From contig NZ_FTOT01000015.1 in the NCBI RefSeq assembly GCF_900156815.1, positions 1 through 45,135 of the forward strand: a DNA stretch of 45,135 nucleotides, read 5' to 3'. Below, one piece after another: positions 1 through 7,592 of this stretch. Below the pieces are notes generated by a model. It did not search any database and was not told the origin of the DNA. It saw only the letters and a list, made by a program, of their open reading frames with translations. Position numbers and translations under genes: made by a program. The stretch comes from Gemmobacter megaterium. Its GTDB lineage: Bacteria > Pseudomonadota > Alphaproteobacteria > Rhodobacterales > Rhodobacteraceae. Each line of letters begins with the position of its first letter. The stretch's first letter is position 1.

Positions 1-95
1 TCCACCGAGAATGACGACGGTCCACCCCATGACTTCGGGTGGATCAATCATGCGCATGCCACCTTCGTAGATCAGGTAGAAGCCGATCACGATCA
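1..95. repeat. Terminal direct repeat, copy 1 (circular overlap)
   Basis: Bases 1-95 are identical to 45041-45135. The CDF reading frame passes through both copies in the same frame, so overlapping them gives one intact gene. This is the mark of a circular molecule written with a short overlap, not a biological long terminal repeat. The implied circle is 45,040 bp. Confidence 0.93.
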
Positions 96-381
96 GGGTG
101 GTGTAGTTGATCAGGGCAGCGACGATTTCGACCCGGCCATAGCCGAAAGTCATGCGCTCATCGGCCGGGCGGCGCGCGATCTTGCGCGCGGCGAAGGCAA
201 TGACAAGCGAGGCCATATCGGAAAAGTTGTGCAGCGCATCGGCGATAAGTGCTAGACTGCCCGACAATATGCCCCCGACGATTTGCGCAACAGTAAGTAG
301 CCCATTCGCCCAGATCGCGATCGCAACCCGTCGATCCCCAGAATTCGGATCGATATTCGCGTGCCCGTGATCATGCGGCAT
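1..381 (-). CDS. CDF family cation efflux protein, N-terminal part (continues at 45040)
   Basis: This is the first 127 codons of a cation diffusion facilitator, a membrane antiporter that exports divalent cations such as Zn, Cd or Co in exchange for protons. The ATG at 381-379 opens a His-rich start (MPHDHGHAN). Transmembrane helix 2 carries HNFSD, the metal-site HxxxD of the family. The frame leaves the window at base 1 and continues into the 44504-45135 piece, giving 305 residues in all. The start overlaps the end of the transglutaminase-like gene by 11 bp, which suggests translational coupling. The metal cannot be told from sequence alone. Confidence 0.9.
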   Translation of the reverse strand, partial: MPHDHGHANIDPNSGDRRVAIAIWANGLLTVAQIVGGILSGSLALIADALHNFSDMASLVIAFAARKIARRPADERMTFGYGRVEIVAALINYTTLIVIGFYLIYEGGMRMIDPPEVMGWTVVILGG

Positions 382-1132
382 TGGCAGGCTCCTCATGCGC
401 GTGTGTCGCGCGTCGGTCAGTCTTCAGGCGGCCGCTGCGGAAACCACGTACGCGCGCATTCATCCAGTGGCGTATTATATGACGGTAAAGGGCACCACGC
501 AGCCTTCCAAAGGATTGCTCATGGGACAAATAGAAGGCGTCGGGCGTATCGTACACGCCGAAATCTTGCACGATGCCGGTTTTCTGAATGTAGGTATCTT
601 CTCCGTTCCAGGCGACGGGAGGTGCGCCAAGGCAATCTGTGCCCGCGCCATAACCGCAGAGACTGTCCGTGTCCGAGAACGATCTTTGCAGGACTTCGAA
701 GAAAGCGTCATCCAGGATGAAGCCTTCAAGGTTGATCCAGGCCCCTTGAAATTCGATCTCTACCCACGAATGGAGAATTTCCTCTGGAGCAAGCGGATAC
801 ACCAACTCTGGGACAACACCGCGCTGCAAGCCTTTGTGGATCGTAAACCCATGCAACCGGCAACGAACGCCAACACCACGCAGCAGCGCCATTAAGAGCG
901 TGCCTTTCGTATTGCACTGCCCGTAGCCGTCGGAAAGTACCTCGGATGCGGGGATGTCGTCAGCTCGATTGTATCCGAACGAGATTTCATTTCGAACGAA
1001 ATCATAGGCAGCTCCGATCCGATCGTATTCGGATAAGTCGCGCCAGCTGCGGCTCTCTATTAGATGCGCAAGAGGCGCGGCATCAAAATCCAGTAGTTTG
1101 GTGGGTGCAAGTAGGGGGTTGGTTATCTGCAA
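371..1132 (-). CDS. Transglutaminase-like domain protein
   Basis: A 253-residue protein with the papain-like triad pattern of the transglutaminase-like superfamily: Cys in GQCNTKGTL, His in ILHSWVEI, and an acidic residue shortly after in the LEGFILDD stretch. Such proteins can be proteases, peptide ligases or degenerate folds, so activity is unknown. I see no signal peptide, which suggests a cytoplasmic protein. The TTG start is chosen because AGGAG lies about 8 bases upstream. It follows its own MerR-type promoter and overlaps the downstream CDF gene by 11 bp, so it is probably co-expressed with metal export. The substrate cannot be named. Confidence 0.8.
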   Translation of the reverse strand: MQITNPLLAPTKLLDFDAAPLAHLIESRSWRDLSEYDRIGAAYDFVRNEISFGYNRADDIPASEVLSDGYGQCNTKGTLLMALLRGVGVRCRLHGFTIHKGLQRGVVPELVYPLAPEEILHSWVEIEFQGAWINLEGFILDDAFFEVLQRSFSDTDSLCGYGAGTDCLGAPPVAWNGEDTYIQKTGIVQDFGVYDTPDAFYLSHEQSFGRLRGALYRHIIRHWMNARVRGFRSGRLKTDRRATHAHEEPANAA

Positions 1133-1161
1133 CGGAGTCGCTCCTCGAATCGTCTTGGAAC

Positions 1162-1192
1162 AGACTAGTCTCTATAGTTACTGCAGCTTCAA
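1162..1192 (-). promoter_or_regulatory. MerR-type promoter/operator for the transglutaminase-CDF unit
   Basis: Read on the minus strand: TTGAAG (-35, 1192-1187), a 19-bp spacer, then TAGTCT (-10, 1167-1162). The spacer holds an imperfect dyad, CTGCAGT/ACTATAG. An overlong 19-bp spacer with a dyad is characteristic of promoters that MerR-family activators untwist. It reads into the gene that starts at 1132. Confidence 0.65.
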
Positions 1193-1221
1193 CCCCTTCT
1201 TTTAGAAACGATCTCTCGCAA

Positions 1222-1830
1222 CTACTTGTCCGTGTGAACTGCTTTGTGGTGTTCACCGTGTGCGTCGCGTAGGATATTGACGCCGCCCCAGGCCGCGATC
1301 CCGGCGATAATCACACCGACGACTAGGTCGGGCCAGTTCGTTCCCAGCCAGGCAACGAGGCCACCTGCGACCACGATTCCGAGGTTTGCCGCAAAGTCGT
1401 TCCAGCTGAAAGTATTGGCCGCGCGGATGTTGACGTCCGGATCTTTGAGCCGAGCGAGCAACCAGACACAAACTGAGTTGATGGCCGCCGCGCTCAGCGC
1501 CATGACGATCATAACGGTGCCAAGGGGATCCGACCCACCGACATAGCGGCGCCAAGCATCATAAAGGATCCCGATGGCGAACACGATCAGCAAGCAGCCC
1601 GAGACATTCGCCGCACCACGTTTCCATTTCGCAGACCGCGACAATGCAAACAGACTGATTGCGTAGACCAAGCTGTCTGAAAGGTTGTCGAGCCCGTTTG
1701 CGATCAGGGCACTGGAATCCCCGAAGGCCCCGGTCGCAAAAAAGGCCATGGCAAGACCCACGTTTAGACCGAGAACAATCCAAAGGGTGCGTCTTTCGCT
1801 TGCTCCTTTTCCTGCAGTCATACTTCCCAT
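1222..1830 (-). CDS. Short CDF-family cation transporter (membrane domain only)
   Basis: About 202 residues with five or six hydrophobic segments matching the CDF membrane domain, and no cytoplasmic C-terminal dimerisation domain. The usual HxxxD metal site is altered: helix 2 has DNLSD and helix 5 has NDFAAN, so the expected second His-Asp pair is absent. It may move a different cation or work differently from a classic zinc exporter. A TTG at 1857 is possible, but the ATG at 1830 has a purine-rich AAGCGGA in front and a further ATG at 1821 is also plausible. It lies between ynfA and the MerR-type promoter of the transglutaminase-like gene. Substrate unknown. Confidence 0.78.
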   Translation of the reverse strand: MGSMTAGKGASERRTLWIVLGLNVGLAMAFFATGAFGDSSALIANGLDNLSDSLVYAISLFALSRSAKWKRGAANVSGCLLIVFAIGILYDAWRRYVGGSDPLGTVMIVMALSAAAINSVCVWLLARLKDPDVNIRAANTFSWNDFAANLGIVVAGGLVAWLGTNWPDLVVGVIIAGIAAWGGVNILRDAHGEHHKAVHTDK

Positions 1831-2028
1831 TCCGCTTGGTCGACTATGATCCTTCAACCTCTCGGGCAGATCAGAGTTCCGGATTGATTAATAATGGTCA
1901 GTTCCATTTACGACCGCCGGGAGCTGTCAGTCAGGCGTCTCAACCAAAGTAGAGTATAGCCCTTTTTATGGGGCGATGAGATCGCGATTTGAGACGGTTT
2001 CAAGTTCAAACCATAAAGTTCAATTGGT

Positions 2029-2346
2029 TCATGGCGCGGCCAGTATTATAGCTGCGCCGAGCAAGCAAACGGCTGTGCCAAGCGTATCCCACCTGTCCGG
2101 TCTGTGACCCTCTGCAAGCCACATCCACAGTATCGAAGCCGCAATGTAGACTCCGCCATAGGCGGCAAACGCGCGGCCCGCAGCAACCGTTTCGACTTGC
2201 GCCAGAAGCCACCCGAATACCACCAAGGCTACAATACCGGGTACGAGCCAGGCCGCGGATGCGCCGAGGCGCCACCAACTCCAGATCGCGAAACACCCGG
2301 CGATCTCGGCCAAGGCCGCAAGCGGATAGGCAAGCGCGGCAGGCAT
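2029..2346 (-). CDS. ynfA: YnfA/UPF0060 family small membrane protein
   Basis: About 105 residues with four transmembrane helices and the family signatures [10 protein letters not shown] near the N-terminus and [12 protein letters not shown] in the middle. UPF0060 proteins resemble half of a drug/metabolite transporter and are related in fold to small multidrug-resistance pumps; their substrate is uncertain. The gene sits directly after merR, separated or overlapping by a few bases depending on the start (ATG 2346, or GTG 2355). This tight spacing implies co-transcription and links it to the metal regulon. Confidence 0.85.
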   Translation of the reverse strand: MPAALAYPLAALAEIAGCFAIWSWWRLGASAAWLVPGIVALVVFGWLLAQVETVAAGRAFAAYGGVYIAASILWMWLAEGHRPDRWDTLGTAVCLLGAAIILAAP

Positions 2347-2347
2347 C

Positions 2348-2776
2348 TCAGGCACCGATCTCGTCGTGTTCGGTCAAACATTCGGAATGATCCCGCAACA
2401 CCTCAAGCACCTTGCAATCGGCGGTACGTCCACCGCTGCATTCGTGAACCATGCGTTTCAGTTCGGTGCGCAGCGCCTTCAGACGGGCCATGCGCTGCTC
2501 CACCTGCTTTAGCTGGCGACGCGCAATCGCGTCGACTTCTTCGCAGGGCCGATTGGGCTGGTCGCTGAGGTCGAGCAGCTCGCGGATCGCATCAAGCGAG
2601 AAGCCGAGTTGTCGCGAATGGCGGATGAAGGACAGTCGGTCGAGCTGTGCATTGTCATAGCGCCTCTGTCCGCCTTCAGTCCGGCCAGGTTCGGGCATGA
2701 GCCCGATCTGCTCGTAGTACCGAATGGTCTGCACCTTTGTGCCGGTCTTCTTTGACAGAGTGCCGATCGTGAGCAT
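2348..2776 (-). CDS. MerR family metal-responsive transcription regulator
   Basis: A 142-residue MerR protein. The N-terminal winged helix contains [14 protein letters not shown] and GGQRRYD, followed by a long dimerisation helix and a Cys-rich C-terminus. Cys78 sits where divalent-metal sensors (ZntR, CadR, PbrR) have Cys and copper sensors have Ser. Cys113, Cys121 and Cys133 lie in the metal loop or tail. A Zn/Cd/Pb-type signal is therefore more likely than Cu(I). The ATG at 2776 is preferred over 2788 because GGAGG lies at the right distance before it. It faces the SCO operon across a MerR-type operator and probably also controls the other three similar sites. Confidence 0.92.
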   Translation of the reverse strand: MLTIGTLSKKTGTKVQTIRYYEQIGLMPEPGRTEGGQRRYDNAQLDRLSFIRHSRQLGFSLDAIRELLDLSDQPNRPCEEVDAIARRQLKQVEQRMARLKALRTELKRMVHECSGGRTADCKVLEVLRDHSECLTEHDEIGA

Positions 2777-2880
2777 CTTCGCCTCCATGAAAAGTTACAG
2801 TCTGTGTAGGTTTTGCCGCCTCAATAGACAAGTGCCGGATTCACAGACGCGTGAGTTTAAGCCACAACGTGATTTCGCGC

Positions 2881-2911
2881 TTGAACCTCTAGTAGCTAGA
2901 GGATGTAAACG
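2881..2911 (+). promoter_or_regulatory. MerR-type promoter/operator for the SCO-Lnt operon
   Basis: TTGAAC (2881-2886), a 19-bp spacer, then TAAACG (2906-2911). The spacer contains the perfect 7-bp dyad CCTCTAG-TAG-CTAGAGG (2886-2902), the classic binding site shape for a MerR dimer. It lies between the divergent merR gene and the first gene of the long plus-strand operon. Confidence 0.82.
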
Positions 2912-2947
2912 CGACAATAATCAAGAATCAAAATCAGGCGCGCAGGT

Positions 2948-3550
2948 TTGTCCCTTACATCGGCACAGAAATTTCTTTGGGTTTTGGCAGGCGTCGCGTC
3001 GCTTGCCTTCGTATGGCTTTTGCTCTGGTCGGACTATCGCGCTGACCGCGCCCGAACCGACAACGATCCAGCGTTTGTCGCTGCATTCGAATTGACGGAC
3101 CACCAAGGTGTGGTTCGCACGGAAGAAGACTTTTCGGGGCGTTGGATGTTGGTATTTTTCGGCTTCAGCAACTGCCCCGATGTCTGCCCGACGACACTGT
3201 CTGAGGTCGCGGCGGTGATGGACGGTCTGGGCGACAATGCCGCGAGGGTCCAGCCGATTTTCATAACCATCGACCCCGAACGGGACACGCCCATGGCACT
3301 CGCCGAATTCGTTCCGCTGTTCGATGCGAACATCATCGGGCTGACAGGTACGCCCGAACAGATCGCCGCTACATCCGAAACGTTTCCGATCTTCTTTGAA
3401 CGCATCGAAGAGGCTACAGCTCCGGATGGCTACACAATGGGCCACACGTCACATCTGTTTCTATTCGATCCCGAGGCAGGCTTTGCAGACTCATGGCCCT
3501 ATGGCACGTCCGCTGAAGAGATTCTCGCCGATCTGGAAGAGAGGATCTGA
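2948..3550 (+). CDS. SCO1/SenC family copper chaperone / thiol-disulfide protein (1)
   Basis: A 200-residue, membrane-anchored SCO protein with one N-terminal helix (about residues 9-27) and a thioredoxin-like periplasmic domain. The CxxxC copper site is C76PDVC80, and the third ligand is probably His166 in YTMGHTSH. The usual Asp before that His is replaced by Gly. SCO proteins deliver copper to the CuA site of cytochrome oxidase or protect thiols under metal stress. The TTG start has only a weak ribosome site, but a stop lies in frame a little upstream at 2918. First gene of the operon behind a MerR-type promoter. Confidence 0.88.
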   Translation: MSLTSAQKFLWVLAGVASLAFVWLLLWSDYRADRARTDNDPAFVAAFELTDHQGVVRTEEDFSGRWMLVFFGFSNCPDVCPTTLSEVAAVMDGLGDNAARVQPIFITIDPERDTPMALAEFVPLFDANIIGLTGTPEQIAATSETFPIFFERIEEATAPDGYTMGHTSHLFLFDPEAGFADSWPYGTSAEEILADLEERI

Positions 3551-3555
3551 CCGAC

Positions 3556-3978
3556 ATGAACCGCGTACCCGCAGAAACCGCCCTCGGGCTGGCATGGATC
3601 GTTGCCCTCGTCGCCTCGCTTGCTGTACTTTTCATCGGCGAAGTGATGGGGCAGACACCCTGCGTGCTGTGCTGGTTCCAGCGCGCCTTCATGTTCCCGC
3701 TCGCGATCATTCTCGGCCTCGGCCTTTGGTGGCGAGACGGCAGCGTCGGGCGCTATGGCATCGCTCTGGCGCTTGGTGGTGGCGTGGTCGCCCTGTGGCA
3801 CATGGGCCTCTACGCGGGCCTGATCCCCGAACGCATCCAGCCCTGCACGGCCACCGGCCCCTCTTGCACCGATGATAACCAATTGGTCTTCGGCATTCCG
3901 ATCCCGCTGATGGCGCTGGTCGCCTTCGCACTGATCGGGTTCCTGTCGGCACTTTCATTGAAGGAAACACAAACATGA
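3556..3978 (+). CDS. dsbB: Disulfide bond formation protein B (DsbB)
   Basis: A 140-residue inner-membrane protein with four helices. Cys36 and Cys39 form the CVLC quinone-linked pair, and Cys97 and Cys104 form the second periplasmic pair that reoxidises DsbA. The gene begins 5 bp after the first SCO gene and overlaps the DsbA-like gene by 4 bp, so the pair is co-translated. In this context it probably supplies oxidising power for periplasmic metal-binding proteins. Confidence 0.92.
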   Translation: MNRVPAETALGLAWIVALVASLAVLFIGEVMGQTPCVLCWFQRAFMFPLAIILGLGLWWRDGSVGRYGIALALGGGVVALWHMGLYAGLIPERIQPCTATGPSCTDDNQLVFGIPIPLMALVAFALIGFLSALSLKETQT

Positions 3979-4634
3979 ATCGACGCGGCTTAATCCTGTC
4001 CGTTCTCGCCCTCGGCGTTGCCGGTTTCGGCGGAGCCACTTGGTACGCGACTCGCCCCGGCCCCGCGGCCGAAGCAAAAACCGTTGCGCCGGAACTCGCG
4101 GACGCGATGATCCGCTCTTACTCGCCCATCCTCGGACCTGCCGACGCGCCCGTCACGATTGTCGAATTCTTTGACCCGGCCTGCGAGGCTTGCCGCGCCT
4201 TCCATCCGATCGTGAAGGACATCATGGCACAGCATGGAGATGCCGTCCGCGTCGTTGTCCGCTACACCGCGTTTCATGGCGAGGCATCCGAGGAAGCGAT
4301 CCGCGTGCTCGAGGCAGCACGCATGCAAGGCGTTTACGAGCCGGTGCTCGAAGCCGTTCTGCGGGATCAGCCGAGATGGGCGTCGCACGGCGCGCCTGAG
4401 CCCGGTCTGATCCTCCAGATCGCCGCCACTGCCGGACTCGATGCAGAGGCCGCGCGCACGCAAATGCTGGCACCGGATGTCGTTGCGATCCTGAATCAGG
4501 ATCGTGCGGACGTCGAAACCGTGGGAGTTCGCCAGACTCCTACTTTCTTTGTAAACGGCAAGTCGCTCGATCCATTCGGGGAGGCAGAACTGCGTCGATT
4601 AGTGGCCGCGGAAGTTGCCGCCGTGCAAAGCTGA
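3975..4634 (+). CDS. DsbA-family thioredoxin-like oxidoreductase
   Basis: A 219-residue exported thiol oxidoreductase. An N-terminal hydrophobic segment (residues 5-23) precedes a thioredoxin fold with active site C70EAC73 and the cis-proline loop VRQTPTFFVNG near residue 190. The length and the disposition of helices fit DsbA/Com1-like (DSBA_5 type) proteins, which form disulfides in the periplasm. The overlap with dsbB indicates it is the partner reoxidised by DsbB. Position between two SCO genes suggests a role in keeping metal-binding cysteines in the right state. Confidence 0.9.
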   Translation: MNRRGLILSVLALGVAGFGGATWYATRPGPAAEAKTVAPELADAMIRSYSPILGPADAPVTIVEFFDPACEACRAFHPIVKDIMAQHGDAVRVVVRYTAFHGEASEEAIRVLEAARMQGVYEPVLEAVLRDQPRWASHGAPEPGLILQIAATAGLDAEAARTQMLAPDVVAILNQDRADVETVGVRQTPTFFVNGKSLDPFGEAELRRLVAAEVAAVQS

Positions 4635-4657
4635 ATGGAAAAGGCAGGACCAAAACG

Positions 4658-5125
4658 ATGAAAAAGATTATTATGACGGGCACACTGGCCGCGCTCTTGA
4701 CCTTTGGAGGGCTCTCAGTACCCGCACTAGCCGGACCCGTGGATGTCGTCGTCGAAAGCGCCTGGTCCCGCGCCTCCATAGGGATGAACCGCCCCGGGGC
4801 CGTCTACATGACGATCCGCAACACTGGCGACGAGCCGGTGACGCTGATTGGTCTTTCAACACCCCTCGCGATGATGCCCGAGATCCACGAGACGAAGACC
4901 AATGCCGAAGGTGTGAGTTCCATGAGCGCGGCAGGTGAGATCGCGATCGCCCCGGGCGAGAGCGTCGCGCTTGAGCCGGGCGGCCTCCACGCGATGTTGA
5001 TGCGGCTACAACAACCCATGACGGAAGGGGAAACCTTTCCGCTGACCCTACTTTTTGTCGACGGGGGCGAGGTGACAGTCGAGGTGCCGATCCTTGGCAT
5101 CGCCGCACGCGGACCGGAAGACTAA
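4658..5125 (+). CDS. PCu(A)C family periplasmic copper chaperone
   Basis: A 155-residue protein with a cleavable signal peptide (cleavage near ALA-G at residues 24-26). It has the PCuAC Cu(I) motif: His77, Met89, His111 and Met113, spaced as H-x11-M-x21-H-x-M. PCuAC proteins hand copper to SCO proteins or directly to cytochrome oxidase in the periplasm. Its TAA overlaps the ATG of the second SCO gene (TAATG), a tight coupling that supports a functional pair. Confidence 0.93.
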   Translation: MKKIIMTGTLAALLTFGGLSVPALAGPVDVVVESAWSRASIGMNRPGAVYMTIRNTGDEPVTLIGLSTPLAMMPEIHETKTNAEGVSSMSAAGEIAIAPGESVALEPGGLHAMLMRLQQPMTEGETFPLTLLFVDGGEVTVEVPILGIAARGPED

Positions 5126-5751
5126 TGCGACGAAGGACGATCGCAGGATACGGCGCGGCCGGTGCCGGTGCAATTGCCTTGACGCTCTTCGTCGGTTGGT
5201 GGCGGGTCGACGGACCCGGTGCGCCCGAACCTATTGAGCAGCGGCCTATGGCTCTGACCGAGATGGATTTCCGCCTGACTGACCATGAAGGCAACGAGGT
5301 CGGGCCGGAAACCCTGATCGGGCGACCGACGATGGCGTTCTTCGGTTTCACTTACTGCCCCGATGTCTGCCCGACCACGCTCTCGGACATTTCAGGTTGG
5401 CTCGACGATTTAGGAGACGAAGCCAAACAGCTGAACGTGGTTTTCATCACGGTCGATCCCGAGCGCGATACCGTCGAGGCGATGGCAGAATATGTCAGTT
5501 ATTTCCACCCAGCGATCCGCGGCTGGACGGGACCGGAGGGGCAGATTGCGCGCATCGCGGACGGCTTCCGCGCTGCCTACGAGCGGGTGCCCACGGAAGG
5601 CGGCGACTACACGATGAACCACACGGCCAGCGTCTTCCTGTTCGGTGCCGCTGGACGGTTCGTCACCATGATTGACTATCATGAACCGAGGGAATTCGCG
5701 GTACCGAAGATCCGCCGCGCGTTGGAAGAAGAAACGGAGGGAGCGACATGA
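5125..5751 (+). CDS. SCO1/SenC family copper chaperone (2)
   Basis: A 208-residue second SCO protein with an N-terminal membrane helix (residues 7-26). C78PDVC82 and His166 in YTMNHTAS form the metal site. It is clearly related to the SCO protein at 2948 but diverged throughout, so this is not a recent duplication. Translation is coupled to PCuAC upstream and to the M23 peptidase downstream (4-bp overlap). Two SCO proteins in one operon may serve different partners, for instance copper delivery and thiol reduction. Confidence 0.91.
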   Translation: MRRRTIAGYGAAGAGAIALTLFVGWWRVDGPGAPEPIEQRPMALTEMDFRLTDHEGNEVGPETLIGRPTMAFFGFTYCPDVCPTTLSDISGWLDDLGDEAKQLNVVFITVDPERDTVEAMAEYVSYFHPAIRGWTGPEGQIARIADGFRAAYERVPTEGGDYTMNHTASVFLFGAAGRFVTMIDYHEPREFAVPKIRRALEEETEGAT

Positions 5752-7121
5752 GGCTCAGAACTTTTGCGGCAGGTGTCGCGCTTGCGGGGACCGTTTCGGG
5801 GGCGGCTATCGCATTCTTCGATGTTCTGTCGAAAGAACCCGTGCCGCCAGAACTTGCCCAGGCAGGTAGCTGGATGCCCCAGCGTCCTGAAGCTCCCCGG
5901 AGCCTGGATATTCCGTTGTCGCTGCCAGCTACGGCGTGGGCGGAAGATACACCCCGCCTCGGCCCCTTGCCCCTGCTGCAGGCCGCTGTTGTTGACAGGC
6001 CGATGCAGGCGATCGAACCGCCCCTGTTGACTTGGTCTCGCGACATATCTTCTGGTGAAACGCTCGACTCCTTGCTTTCCGAAGCCGGTCTTGCGGGAGC
6101 CGACCGGGCGGAAGTCGCCCTTGCGCTTGGCGCGGAATACGATCTGCGACGGTTGCGGCCGGGGAATTCGGTCACTGTTGTTTCGACTATGGATGGCAGC
6201 CCCCGCACCGTCTCGCTCGCCGTCGAGGACGGGGTGCGGATCGAGGTGCTTTTTGGCGAGCAGGTGTCCACGCAGGTCGTGGCGCCGGATCCGGAGATCG
6301 TAACCCTTGCTGGGGAGGCCGTGATCGACACCTCGATCTTCGCGGCACTCGACAATGCCGGCATCCCCGCCCGATTTGCCGTGGACCTTGCGCAAATGCT
6401 GGGTGGAACCGTGGATTTCCGCCGTGAGATGGCTGGAGGCGAGACACTAAGGCTTCTCTGGCGCGAGACGCGCGTCGGCGATGACAAGATCGGACAGCCG
6501 GACCTCGCCTTCGCCGCACTGGAAATCGGCGATTCGCTTTACGAGATCGTTTGGCCGGACGACGGCAGCGGTCAGGCGACGATCTACGTCGATGGCGAGG
6601 TGCTTCGCGTCTTTGCACAGCCGGTCGAGGGCGCGCGCCTCAGCTCGGTGTTCGGGCGCCGCACACATCCGGTCTACGGAAACGTCCGGATGCACACCGG
6701 CGTCGATTTTGCCGCGGCAAGCGGGACGCCGGTACGGACGACGGCACCGGGCCGGGTCAGCTTCATCGGCTGGCGAGGCGGCTATGGACGCGTGGTCGAA
6801 ATCTCCCACGGCTCCGAGACCATGACGCGCTACGCGCATCTCAGCGCCGTGCCGGAGGGCCTATCACAGGGCCAACGCGTGGCGGCGGGAGATGTGATCG
6901 GCCGCGTTGGCGCAACCGGCACAGCGACAGGTCCCAACCTGCACTACGAAGTCCTCGTAGATGGGCGTCCGACTGACCCTCTCTCTGACGACCGGCTCGC
7001 AGAAGCCGCAGAGAAAGAGGTGGATGATACCGCCGCGCTGTTGCGTCTGACCGAGGCGCGCGCGCTTCTGACTGAAAACCTTGACAGCGAAATTGCCCAG
7101 ACGACAACCGAAAGGCTCTGA
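5748..7121 (+). CDS. M23 family peptidoglycan metallopeptidase
   Basis: A 457-residue exported protein. An N-terminal hydrophobic signal is followed by a long region with LysM/OapA-like character (about residues 95-210) and a C-terminal M23 (LytM) zinc peptidase domain. The zinc site is visible as His316 and Asp320 in HTGVDF and His399 in LHYEV. M23 enzymes cut peptide cross-links in peptidoglycan or activate amidases. It overlaps the SCO gene by 4 bp. Such an enzyme in a metal operon suggests wall remodelling as part of the response, but that is inference. Confidence 0.9.
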   Translation: MRLRTFAAGVALAGTVSGAAIAFFDVLSKEPVPPELAQAGSWMPQRPEAPRSLDIPLSLPATAWAEDTPRLGPLPLLQAAVVDRPMQAIEPPLLTWSRDISSGETLDSLLSEAGLAGADRAEVALALGAEYDLRRLRPGNSVTVVSTMDGSPRTVSLAVEDGVRIEVLFGEQVSTQVVAPDPEIVTLAGEAVIDTSIFAALDNAGIPARFAVDLAQMLGGTVDFRREMAGGETLRLLWRETRVGDDKIGQPDLAFAALEIGDSLYEIVWPDDGSGQATIYVDGEVLRVFAQPVEGARLSSVFGRRTHPVYGNVRMHTGVDFAAASGTPVRTTAPGRVSFIGWRGGYGRVVEISHGSETMTRYAHLSAVPEGLSQGQRVAAGDVIGRVGATGTATGPNLHYEVLVDGRPTDPLSDDRLAEAAEKEVDDTAALLRLTEARALLTENLDSEIAQTTTERL

Positions 7122-7124
7122 CCC

Positions 7125-7580
7125 ATGAAACGCATGACCCAAGCTCTGACCATCGCGCTCGCCCTGTTCCCGGCGGCCCAGGCCCTCGCAGAGGCAACAG
7201 CGATAGACGTCCGCAAGACCAACGGATGCGGCTGCTGCCTGTCCTGGATGAACCATCTCGAGGAAAACGGATTCGCGCCGACGGGCGAGAACATGTTTGG
7301 CGGGTCGCTGGTTCGTTTCAAGCTCGACAACGGCGTGCCGCAGCGCATGGTCTCCTGCCATACCGCGCTCATAGAGGGCTACGTGATTGAAGGCCATGTC
7401 CCGGCCGCTGATATCCGCCGCCTTCTTGAGGAACGCCCGGACGCCGTCGGCCTCGCCGTTCCGGGAATGCCCTATGGCTCGCCCGGCATGGGGCCGGAAG
7501 AAAACCGTGAAGCTTATGATGTCTTCCTCATCCGCGAGGACGGGTCGACCGAAGTCTTTTCAAGCTACGCCGAAGGATAA
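7125..7580 (+). CDS. DUF411 family periplasmic metal-binding protein
   Basis: A 151-residue exported protein: signal peptide to about residue 22, then the DUF411 signature KTNGCGCC (Cys35, Cys37, Cys38) and a later VSCHTALIEGYVIEGHVP stretch. DUF411 proteins are found with copper and silver resistance genes and are thought to bind metal in the periplasm. It begins 3 bp after the M23 gene and is followed closely by the ZIP gene, so it belongs to the same operon. Confidence 0.9.
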   Translation: MKRMTQALTIALALFPAAQALAEATAIDVRKTNGCGCCLSWMNHLEENGFAPTGENMFGGSLVRFKLDNGVPQRMVSCHTALIEGYVIEGHVPAADIRRLLEERPDAVGLAVPGMPYGSPGMGPEENREAYDVFLIREDGSTEVFSSYAEG

Positions 7581-7592
7581 TCTGGCCCGCTT

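Noticed and set aside
1-95. Terminal direct repeats as long terminal repeats of a phage or integrated element
   Set aside because: The repeat lies inside a single CDF gene and restores it when overlapped, so it is the overlap of a circular sequence.
1858-2028. A fifth MerR-type promoter before the short CDF gene
   Set aside because: No TTGAA(C/G)-N19-TA(N)4 arrangement with a dyad is present in this gap. Some TTGAA words occur but without a -10 at the right distance.
2948-5751. The two SCO genes as a recent tandem duplication
   Set aside because: They share motifs but differ throughout, including the membrane anchor and the residue before the ligand His, so they are old paralogues or were brought together separately.
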